DNA of 16,555 bases, from assembly GCA_019658985.1 (NCBI GenBank), contig JAIFWS010000013.1, positions 1 through 16,555 of the forward strand. The letters are read 5' to 3'. The position numbers and the translations under genes were made by a program. Positions 5,729 through 12,404 of the stretch are shown here, piece after piece (position 1 is the stretch's first letter; each line of letters starts with the position of its first letter). Source of the DNA: Candidatus Parcubacteria bacterium. Its GTDB lineage: Bacteria > Patescibacteriota > Minisyncoccia > Minisyncoccales > Staskawiczbacteraceae. The notes under the pieces were generated by a model. The model saw nothing but the letters and a program-made list of their open reading frames with translations. It had not been told where the DNA came from and did no database searches.

Positions 5729-5763
5729 AAAAATAGGCTTCCCGAAAGGAGGTCTATTTTTTT
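5729..5763 (+). terminator. Bidirectional terminator between rpmA and pyrG
   Basis: The stem AAAAATAGGCTTCC / GGAGGTCTATTTTT (G-U pairs near the top) is followed by T residues on the plus strand. The right arm contains the pyrG stop codon (5754-5756), and the T tract encodes the last two lysines of PyrG. The two converging transcripts overlap here. Confidence 0.7.
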
Positions 5764-7382
5764 GCCGCAGCCTTGACGAAGGCGGAAAATAAAGGGTGTG
5801 GCTGGAGTGGCCGGGACTTAAACTCCGGATGGAATTGGGTGCCCAGCATGAAAGGATGCGCAGCAAGCGGCAGCTCAGCGATTTCCATAAGCTTCTCATC
5901 TGGAGAAACTCCAGAAAATACCAAGCCTGCTTCGGTAAGTTTGGCGATCGCGTTCGGGTTGACCTCATAGCGGTGGCGATGGCGTTCGGATACTTCTTCT
6001 TTATTATCATAGGCCATACGAGCTATCGTATTTTCTCGTAATTTGCATGGGTATGCTCCAAGCCGCATCGTTGCCCCGTACTCCCCGCGGGCAATTTTCT
6101 CTTTCTGATCCGGCATGATATCAATAACCGTATTTTTAGCATCCGGTTTGATTTCGGCAGTATGGGCGTCGGGAATTCCGGCAACATTTCTAGCAAATTC
6201 AATGCATTGGAGCTGCATCCCGTAGCACAATCCAAAATACGGGATTTTATTCTCCCGGACAAATTGAATGGCTTTAATAATACCTTCCACTCCCCTGCTT
6301 CCGAACCCGCCCGGAACTAAAATCCCGTGATACTGGCGCAGTTCTTCCAATTTAGCCGGATCTTTTTCATACTCCTCTGAATCCAAATATGAAAGCTTAA
6401 CCCCGACGTCATTATGGGCGGCAGCGTGTTTTAAGGCCTCAATAACCGATATATACACGTCAGACAGGACATAATCCCCTGACATGAAATACTTGCCCAC
6501 GACGGCGATATTTAGTTTCTGGTTGCCATTTTTTGTCTTGGCGGCAAAGGCTTCCCATTCTTTCAAATCGGTAGGACGCTGCTCTAATCCCAAGACGTCG
6601 CACAATATATATCCAAGCCCGTCCTTTTCGAAATTCAATGGCACATCGTAAATACTTTGAACGTCCGGAGCGGAAATAACACGCTCAGGCAAAATATTAC
6701 AAAAGAGGGCGATCTTTTCTTTGCGTTTTTGGTCAAGCGGAACGGTGGCCCGGGCCAAAATAACATCAGCCTGCAAACCGGTGGAATTCAATTCCCGGCT
6801 GGCGTATTGGGTCGGCTTGGTTTTCATTTCCCCGATGTTATTCGGGATCGGCACGTAGGAAAGCATCACCACCGCCACGTCATGCGGGTGTTGGTGTTTA
6901 AGCATACGGGTAGCTTCCAGGAAAATAACGTTCTGGTATTCGCCGATCGTGCCGCCAATTTCAATAATAACAATATCGGCATTGGCATTTTTTTCCGCTT
7001 CTTTGATGCGGCGGATTACTTCCAGGGGAATATCGGGCACCACTTCAACGTTTTTTCCTTTGTATTCCAGATTCCGTTCACGGCGGATCACTTCCTGGTA
7101 AACCCGGCCGGTTGTCATGTAATTGATACTTGGCAGCGTCTCATCCAAAAAACGTTCATAGTTACCCATATCCTGGTCGGTTTCGTAGCCGTCATCCAAT
7201 ACAAAAACCTCACCGTGTTCGGTGGGGTTCATAGTACCAGCATCAACGTTGATGTATGGATCAATCTTAATCGCGGTGACGTTGAATCCCTTGCTTTTCA
7301 GTATTCTTCCGATTGACGAGGTGGCAACTCCCTTGCCGATCCCCGACATCACACCTCCCGCGATGAAAATATACTTTGCCAT
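5754..7382 (-). CDS. pyrG: CTP synthase, 542 aa
   Basis: Makes CTP from UTP, ATP and glutamine; last step of pyrimidine nucleotide synthesis. The N-terminal synthetase domain begins KYIFIAGGVMSGIGKGVATS (P-loop-like) with KIDPYINVDAGTMNPTEHGEVFVLDDG and MKTKPTQYASREL. The class I glutamine amidotransferase domain follows, with PGGFGSRG, nucleophile Cys386 in FGLCYGMQ, RHRHRYEVN and the His518/Glu520 pair in GTQFHPEF. Full family length. The Leu usually following the nucleophile (GICLGMQ) is Tyr here. The gene lies downstream of rplI but is separated from it by a strong terminator, so it needs its own promoter: TATATC at 7389-7394 lies six bases before ATG, with no Shine-Dalgarno sequence. Confidence 0.97.
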   Translation of the reverse strand: MAKYIFIAGGVMSGIGKGVATSSIGRILKSKGFNVTAIKIDPYINVDAGTMNPTEHGEVFVLDDGYETDQDMGNYERFLDETLPSINYMTTGRVYQEVIRRERNLEYKGKNVEVVPDIPLEVIRRIKEAEKNANADIVIIEIGGTIGEYQNVIFLEATRMLKHQHPHDVAVVMLSYVPIPNNIGEMKTKPTQYASRELNSTGLQADVILARATVPLDQKRKEKIALFCNILPERVISAPDVQSIYDVPLNFEKDGLGYILCDVLGLEQRPTDLKEWEAFAAKTKNGNQKLNIAVVGKYFMSGDYVLSDVYISVIEALKHAAAHNDVGVKLSYLDSEEYEKDPAKLEELRQYHGILVPGGFGSRGVEGIIKAIQFVRENKIPYFGLCYGMQLQCIEFARNVAGIPDAHTAEIKPDAKNTVIDIMPDQKEKIARGEYGATMRLGAYPCKLRENTIARMAYDNKEEVSERHRHRYEVNPNAIAKLTEAGLVFSGVSPDEKLMEIAELPLAAHPFMLGTQFHPEFKSRPLQPHPLFSAFVKAAAKK

Positions 7383-7394
7383 ACGACAGATATA
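7383..7394 (-). promoter_or_regulatory. -10 box of pyrG, predicted leaderless start
   Basis: On the minus strand TATATC (7389-7394) is followed by six bases (TGTCGT) and then ATG. The rplI terminator ends just upstream (7409), so transcription must start in this short gap. No good -35 box and no Shine-Dalgarno sequence are visible. Confidence 0.5.
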
Positions 7395-7408
7395 GTTCTT
7401 TTAAAATG

Positions 7409-7439
7409 TAAAATTCCCCGCTTAGTCCGGGGAATTTTA
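7409..7439 (-). terminator. Terminator of rplI
   Basis: Perfect 12-bp stem TAAAATTCCCCG (7409-7420) / CGGGGAATTTTA (7428-7439) with a seven-base loop, starting two bases after the rplI stop codon on the minus strand and ending in ATTTTACATTTT. Confidence 0.85.
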
Positions 7440-7441
7440 GG

Positions 7442-7912
7442 TTAGATTTTTTCTTCGGCTGCTTCTGCCTCTCCTGGGCTTACTACCACGGTTATCTCGG
7501 CTTCCAGATTGTGATCCAAATTGATTTTTACCGGGAATTCTCCTAATTCCTTAATCGGGTCTTTCAGGGTTACCTCTGACTTCTTGACTTCATATCCCAT
7601 TTTCACCAGCTGTTCGGCCACTTTTGCGGCATTGACTGATTCAAATAATTGCCCTTCATCCCCCACTTTCATGGCAAACTGCACTTCCAATCCATCAAGC
7701 CTTGAAGCTAATTCCTGGGTCTTGGCCAAGCCTTCCTCGATCTCTTTTTCAATCACCTCTTTCTGTGATTCGAGCCATTCCAGAGCCTTTTTAGTGGCAG
7801 CTTTAGCAAGCCTCTTAGGAACTAAAAAATTGCGGGCATATCCGTCCTTCACTTCTTTTACCTCGTATTTTTTCCCCACATCCTCAACGTCTTGTAGTAA
7901 TATTACTTTCAT
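7442..7912 (-). CDS. rplI: Large ribosomal subunit protein bL9, 156 aa
   Basis: L9 binds 23S rRNA at the base of the L1 stalk and affects reading-frame maintenance. The N-terminal domain is canonical: MKVILLQDVEDVGKKYEVKE, then VKDGYARNFLVPKRLAKAAT. A long connecting helix (residues about 40-75, KKALEWLESQKEVIEKEIEE) leads to the C-terminal rRNA-binding domain with GDEGQLFESV and PIKELGEFPVKINL, ending in a short acidic tail. The length is normal. ATG is the only sensible start; a Shine-Dalgarno sequence is weak or absent (AAGGTG lies about 14 bases upstream). Several CPR lineages are reported to lack L9, so its presence narrows the host lineage. Confidence 0.95.
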   Translation of the reverse strand: MKVILLQDVEDVGKKYEVKEVKDGYARNFLVPKRLAKAATKKALEWLESQKEVIEKEIEEGLAKTQELASRLDGLEVQFAMKVGDEGQLFESVNAAKVAEQLVKMGYEVKKSEVTLKDPIKELGEFPVKINLDHNLEAEITVVVSPGEAEAAEEKI

Positions 7913-7973
7913 GTTTTTGACTTTTACACCTTGATTTATCCGATGCTTTCAAGGCTTTAAATTACCTTGTATT

Positions 7974-9167
7974 CTACTGTAAGTTCTTAATTAATTCAAG
8001 CGCCTTGTCCAGTTGGGGGTCTTTGTGGGCTTGGATGTCGCTATCGCTTATTTCCACCTTCACATCAGGGTTAAGGCCCACTTCCGAGATCGAAACGCCC
8101 TTGGGGGTAAGCCACTTTGCAATGGTGATCTTTAAGAAAGAGACGCCATCTGACAAGTACTCCACCGTCTGCACCGATCCCTTTCCGAATGATTTTTCGC
8201 CCACCAGCTGGATGTTACGGTTATCGTGCAGGGCGCCGGCCAGGATTTCCGCGGCCGATGCCGAGCCTTTATTCATCAATACCACCATTGGATATGAGGC
8301 AAAGCTAGCATTGCCGGCGGTCTGGTATTGCTGTTGGGCCTTGCCTTTGCCGAAGTCTTCGAGAGTCACGATCTGGCCGGCAGGCAAGAACCATCCCGCG
8401 ATTTCCTGGCACACTTCCAAGTATCCGCCCGGGTTATTGCGCAAATCCAAGACAATCTTTTTGGCAGGGCTCTTCAATATTTCCAGGGATATCTTTTTAA
8501 AATCACCAGCCAGGACCTGGTCGAATTGGTGGATATGAATATAGGCTACGTTGGAATTTTTCAGCTCCCAGTCAACTGAAGGGACTTTGATCGTGTCACG
8601 CACCAGGGTAAAATCCTTGGTTTGGCTCCAACCTTCCCGGAAAACCGTCAAGGTTACCGGAGTTCCCTTTTTACCGCGGATCATATTAACCGCCTCGTCT
8701 TCAGAAATATCAGAAGTGCTTTTACCTTCAATTTTTATAATCAGATCCCCGGCTTTCAAACCGGCCTTTTCCGCCGGACCGCCTTTGAGGGGCGCTATCA
8801 CTGTCAGCTGGCCTTTTTTCATTCCCACTTCAACGCCGATCCCGTCAAAAGAACCGGATAAATCCTGTTGGAATGCTTTTGCCTGGTCGGGATCAAAGAA
8901 CGCGGTATACGGATCTTTCAAGCTTTTGGTCATGCCGGCGATAGCTCCGTAGACTACCTGCTTATCCTGGATCGCGGAGGGATTGATGAAATTTGTCTGC
9001 AATTTATTGTAGGCATCCCAAAACAATGAAAGGTCAATAGTATCCGCTTTACAGGTGCTACAGACCATATCAGCTTTTCCAAAATAGATCCCGGCGCCAA
9101 AAGCGGTAGCAATAAGCGCGACTGTTATTAACCCTAAAAATATTCTTTTACCCGTCAAATTCATCAT
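7974..9167 (-). CDS. S41 family C-terminal processing peptidase (CtpA/CtpB type), 397 aa
   Basis: Membrane-anchored extracytoplasmic serine protease that trims C-termini of exported proteins. The N-terminal hydrophobic helix (residues about 8-30) is an uncleaved anchor or signal. An S41 N-terminal helical region follows, then a PDZ domain at about 105-180 (GIGVEVG, GGPAEKAGLKAGDLIIKIEG). The protease core contains LDLRNNPGGYL (240-250), Ser304 in KGSASAAEILAGAL, Lys329 and Gln333 in GEKSFGKGSVQ; the +25 and +29 spacing equals that of the CtpB Ser-Lys-Gln triad, so the enzyme should be active. A short C-terminal helix ends the protein. Two ATG codons start it; no Shine-Dalgarno sequence is seen, and a TAATAAT box lies 8-9 bases upstream. 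Possible substrates include the secreted proteins encoded nearby, but that is inference. Confidence 0.95.
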   Translation of the reverse strand: MMNLTGKRIFLGLITVALIATAFGAGIYFGKADMVCSTCKADTIDLSLFWDAYNKLQTNFINPSAIQDKQVVYGAIAGMTKSLKDPYTAFFDPDQAKAFQQDLSGSFDGIGVEVGMKKGQLTVIAPLKGGPAEKAGLKAGDLIIKIEGKSTSDISEDEAVNMIRGKKGTPVTLTVFREGWSQTKDFTLVRDTIKVPSVDWELKNSNVAYIHIHQFDQVLAGDFKKISLEILKSPAKKIVLDLRNNPGGYLEVCQEIAGWFLPAGQIVTLEDFGKGKAQQQYQTAGNASFASYPMVVLMNKGSASAAEILAGALHDNRNIQLVGEKSFGKGSVQTVEYLSDGVSFLKITIAKWLTPKGVSISEVGLNPDVKVEISDSDIQAHKDPQLDKALELIKNLQ

Positions 9168-9253
9168 ACTTACTGATTATTACAAAATGCTGAAATTTAC
9201 CAGAAATTTTCCAACCACGGATATTATTTTACCAAAAACAGTTTTCCGAAACA

Positions 9254-9279
9254 ATAGCCCCGCGAGGCCGCGGGGCTAT
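9254..9279 (-). terminator. Terminator of the 1003-aa gene
   Basis: Perfect 11-bp stem ATAGCCCCGCG (9254-9264) / CGCGGGGCTAT (9269-9279), AGGC loop. On the minus strand it follows the stop codon by three bases and continues into TGTTTCGG, a poor T tract. Confidence 0.75.
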
Positions 9280-9282
9280 GTT

Positions 9283-12200
9283 CTAGCCGGCTTTTTTCTT
9301 CTTATCTGCCGTGAAAAGACGCTTCACTTTGAAACCCTCACCTTCAGCAAAAGCGAATAGTTGATCCATGAACCGGAAGCCGAAGAAAAATCCTACTTCC
9401 AGCGCCTTGAATCCTCCCGCTACTCCGAAAACTAATGCTCCCTGTGCTAACTTTGAGATTCTCCCTCGATGCTTATTGCGGAACTCTCTCTTCTTCTGCT
9501 TATTTCTTTCCTGTTTGTCTGCATTTTTTGAAATCGTTTCGCCGATTTCCTTTAGCCTCTTGTGAGCTGCTTCAACCTCTTCCGGGGTTAGCGTACCAGG
9601 GTTTGCTTTTTCTTCGGCAAGCTTCTCCTGCAGCTTTTCTGTTTCCTCTTGCAAATTATCAAACTCATCAATAAGATCAACTGCTTCCTTTTCTAACTCA
9701 TTTCCTTCGTTAATAACCTTCAAATCTTCTTCTCGAGCTTTTGCCTTCCGCTTAGCGGCGTTGGCCGCCTTGACTAATTTCTTCTTTTTCTTGGCATCAC
9801 CTTCCGCCCACATAGCTTTTTCAGCTTCATTAGCTTCCTCTTTCAAAGTGCGGGCAAACTGTTCTGAATGTTCAGCCGCCTTTTGTTTGAAATAGAGCCA
9901 CACTCGCCTTTGCTCTGCTTTCGGCAGATCTGCCATCGCTTCCCTGAATCTCTTCCAGCCTTCTCTCCTTTTCTTTTTCCATTCTTTTAATTCAGCTTTG
10001 TACCTCTTCTTTTCTTCCTTATTTGTTTCATTTTTGGCATGGTGTCGCGCTACCTCAATATGTATCTCAGCCTCTACAATAGCATCAGCTGCCCGTTCAG
10101 CTTCCTCAACCAGCTCTTCTAATTCGCCCTCTTCATAATACTCATCTTCAGATTCAAAAACTTCTTGATCTGGATCAAACAACTTAGCAGCCCTCTTCCC
10201 GACTGACGGGCTCTTCTTTTTCCTAGCCTTCCCTGCACTTGCTGAGCCGGATCCTGGAGGCGTAGCGACGCTCGCACCTTCTTCTTCTTCATCGACTTCT
10301 TCTATCTGGGCGGGATGCTTCTCTTCCAATGCTTCGATAGCTACTTCCTCTAATTTATCCAGCCATAAAGGATATACTGCCTGTAGTATTGGATCCTCTG
10401 GACCGATATCCTGTTCAATGTTTTTCAGAGCCGTCCGGACCGCTCCTTGGATGCTAAGAAGATCATCTCGGTCTATAAAATCGTTGATATCATCAACGTG
10501 AGAGAGAATTTCATCGATAATTTTTTCCTTATCATCTTCGGGGTCGCCCGGCTTTTCATTCTGCAAAAAACTAACTAATTCATCCAAATTATTAACGGCT
10601 GCGAGCTCTCTGCGCTGACGCTCCAACTCTGCATCAAACGCTGGATCTGTAACTTCAACCGCATCCTCATCCAATTCAAAATCAGGATTATCTTCATCCT
10701 CTTCATCGGGGTCTTCATCAGGATTTGGCGGAACCGGAGGTCTCCCGCCACTTCCACCAGCTGATCCGCCGCCACTTCCTGCTCCCGAAAGGGCATCATC
10801 CTCGTCCTCATCGTCAGCGTCATCGTCCTCTATCCCCAATTCTTCCATTAACTCTTCAAATTCATCATCACTCAAATCATCACCTTCATCTTCGTCCTCC
10901 TCCGCATCTAAATCATCATCGGCCTCATCGTTTAAACCCAAATCAATACCCCTACTTTTGGCAGGCTTGCGCTTTCTTGCGGATTTTCCAGTTAATGAAA
11001 GTGGGTCGTCTTCTTCCTCTTCTTGATCGGCGTCTTCTTCGAGTATCGAATCTTCTAGCTTTTCTAGAGCGGCGTCTACTTTCTCTACAACTGATTCGCC
11101 TGGTTCATCTATTACTTCTGGCGCGTCTATCTCCGCTTTAGCCGTCCCGTCTTCTTCCTGTATCAGATCGTCTACCTTTTCTAACCCTTCTATAACGCCA
11201 GTTAGTCCCCCAACTAATTTTTCTTCCTTTGACTCTTCTTTTGGGCGAGGCGCAGGAGAAGAATCGGCCGGAGCTTCGGCTTTAGCTTTCGAAGATTTTC
11301 TCCGAGATGAGGCCGGTTTTGACCCTCTTGCCCCGCCTTTTTTTGAGGCTTTTCCTTTTGGCTCATCCAGCCAGTCTTCAGCTTCTCTCTTGGCATTCTT
11401 TATTGGCGGCACTTCCCTATCCCCTTTATCAATCTCATTCAAAGCTTTCTGATAAGGAACCCCTGCCTCACATGATGGGCACATCTGGGAACCCGTCATC
11501 ATGGAGTAATCCAAAACAAACCTGTATTTGCATTTAGGACAATCAACTTTTTTATTTTTTTTGATGCTATCCAAAAGTAGTTCTTCGTCAGCTTCGGCCC
11601 GCAGCTCTTCCTGGCTTTTTTCTACTTCCTCCTCCTTCTTGGAAAACAAGCGTGAGAACCATCCTCCTTTTTTCTTAGTTTTTTCTTTATCCTTTGCCTT
11701 TTTTAATTTATCTATTTTTCTGGTTAACGATACTATTTCTTGCTCAAGGATACCCACTTCCCTCCCGATAGCCGATAAATCACGGCCCGATAATTCCGAT
11801 TCTCCCGAAGTAAATCTCTCTCGAAACCTATCAATACGGCTTATCAAATCATTACGCCAATCAGTTAAATCCTCACTCACCTCAAAATCCAGCTCGGCCA
11901 ACGCAGCCTGGGATGCATCCAATCTTTCCAAGATCCTTTGTTCTCTTTCGGTATGTTCTTTTATCCCCCTGATCTCCTCATCAACATCTTCTGGCTCATC
12001 TAGACTTACCTTAAAATCCTCTCCCTCGCCTTCTTTCTTTTTTTCATTATCCGGCTTTTTTTGTTCTTCTTTTTCTTCTTCCGCTATCAAGCCAAGGTCA
12101 TTGAGAAGCTCCCGGCGCTTCGCCGGTTTTCTTGAATTCCAATCTGTAGCGCTTACTCCATTATCGCTTAATAAATCTTTATCTGCTTGGTCTAATTCTC

Positions 12201-12294
12201 CAAATTTACGGCCGACAAAAACAGGTACCTTTCCTCTTGCCACTTTTTTCTCCGAAGGTTCGTCGTCAGTATCGTGATGTAATTGCTCTGCCAT
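9283..12294 (-). CDS. Very charged coiled-coil protein with zinc ribbon and C-terminal hydrophobic segment, 1003 aa
   Basis: Not recognised. Order of parts: a folded-looking N-terminal region (VFVGRKFGELDQADKDLLSD, about 22-70); Glu/Lys coiled coil (about 105-205); a basic amphipathic patch KKKGGWFSRLFSKK (208-220); a zinc ribbon with Cys252, Cys255, Cys272 and Cys275 (CPKC-x16-CPSC); a Lys/Ser/Ala-rich linker (310-360); two related acidic helices (GLEKVDDLIQEEDG near 370, ALEKLEDSILEEDA near 409); long Asp/Glu runs (418-500); a Gly/Ser/Pro hinge (503-525); helical domains (550-660); basic coiled coil (725-945); and a hydrophobic, Phe-rich segment (ALVFGVAGGFKALEVGFFFG, 953-972) before a KKKKAG tail. 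There is no signal peptide, so it is probably cytoplasmic with the C-terminus at the membrane. It is a single-gene unit with its own promoter and terminator. It could be a scaffold or cell-envelope-associated structural protein. Confidence 0.85.
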   Translation of the reverse strand: MAEQLHHDTDDEPSEKKVARGKVPVFVGRKFGELDQADKDLLSDNGVSATDWNSRKPAKRRELLNDLGLIAEEEKEEQKKPDNEKKKEGEGEDFKVSLDEPEDVDEEIRGIKEHTEREQRILERLDASQAALAELDFEVSEDLTDWRNDLISRIDRFRERFTSGESELSGRDLSAIGREVGILEQEIVSLTRKIDKLKKAKDKEKTKKKGGWFSRLFSKKEEEVEKSQEELRAEADEELLLDSIKKNKKVDCPKCKYRFVLDYSMMTGSQMCPSCEAGVPYQKALNEIDKGDREVPPIKNAKREAEDWLDEPKGKASKKGGARGSKPASSRRKSSKAKAEAPADSSPAPRPKEESKEEKLVGGLTGVIEGLEKVDDLIQEEDGTAKAEIDAPEVIDEPGESVVEKVDAALEKLEDSILEEDADQEEEEDDPLSLTGKSARKRKPAKSRGIDLGLNDEADDDLDAEEDEDEGDDLSDDEFEELMEELGIEDDDADDEDEDDALSGAGSGGGSAGGSGGRPPVPPNPDEDPDEEDEDNPDFELDEDAVEVTDPAFDAELERQRRELAAVNNLDELVSFLQNEKPGDPEDDKEKIIDEILSHVDDINDFIDRDDLLSIQGAVRTALKNIEQDIGPEDPILQAVYPLWLDKLEEVAIEALEEKHPAQIEEVDEEEEGASVATPPGSGSASAGKARKKKSPSVGKRAAKLFDPDQEVFESEDEYYEEGELEELVEEAERAADAIVEAEIHIEVARHHAKNETNKEEKKRYKAELKEWKKKRREGWKRFREAMADLPKAEQRRVWLYFKQKAAEHSEQFARTLKEEANEAEKAMWAEGDAKKKKKLVKAANAAKRKAKAREEDLKVINEGNELEKEAVDLIDEFDNLQEETEKLQEKLAEEKANPGTLTPEEVEAAHKRLKEIGETISKNADKQERNKQKKREFRNKHRGRISKLAQGALVFGVAGGFKALEVGFFFGFRFMDQLFAFAEGEGFKVKRLFTADKKKKAG

Positions 12295-12314
12295 GGAATA
12301 ATTTAAATTATTCC
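12295..12314. promoter_or_regulatory. 20-bp perfect palindrome between promoter and start codon, possible operator
   Basis: GGAATAATTTAAATTATTCC is a perfect inverted repeat. It exactly fills the gap between the -10 box (12315-12320) and the ATG (12292-12294) of the 1003-aa gene, covering the expected transcription start. It could be a repressor operator or a start-proximal RNA hairpin. Confidence 0.6.
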
Positions 12315-12322
12315 ATTATATC
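12315..12322 (-). promoter_or_regulatory. Extended -10 promoter of the 1003-aa gene
   Basis: On the minus strand TGA-TATAAT (hexamer 12315-12320), a perfect extended -10. The -35 region is poor (GTGCAA at 17 bases, TTGTGC at 19), as expected for an extended -10 promoter. Confidence 0.65.
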
Positions 12323-12355
12323 ACAACAGAAAAAAACTTGCACAACGGTGAAACT

Positions 12356-12383
12356 AAAAGACGGCCCCGCGGGGCCGTCTTTT
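12356..12383 (-). terminator. Terminator of the 836-aa surface protein gene
   Basis: A 28-base perfect palindrome made of AAAAGACGGCCCCG and its exact complement, with GC-rich core and A/T arms. It lies 20 bases past the stop codon on the minus strand and could work in both directions. Confidence 0.85.
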
Positions 12384-12387
12384 ATCG

Positions 12388-12404
12388 TGTCGCATAATAT
12401 ACTT
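12388..12404 (+). repeat. Direct repeat copy 5 (TGTCGCATAATAWAATT family)
   Basis: TGTCGCATAATATACTT lies between the stop codon and the terminator hairpin of the 836-aa gene, about 10.4 kb from the other copies but in the same orientation. TTATACTCCCA follows at six-base spacing. Confidence 0.7.

Noticed and set aside
11528..12277. 249-residue Ser/Leu-rich plus-strand frame
   Set aside because: It is the mirror of the Glu/Lys-rich coding sequence of the 1003-aa gene; Ser/Phe/Leu richness is expected from the complement of GAA/AAA codons.
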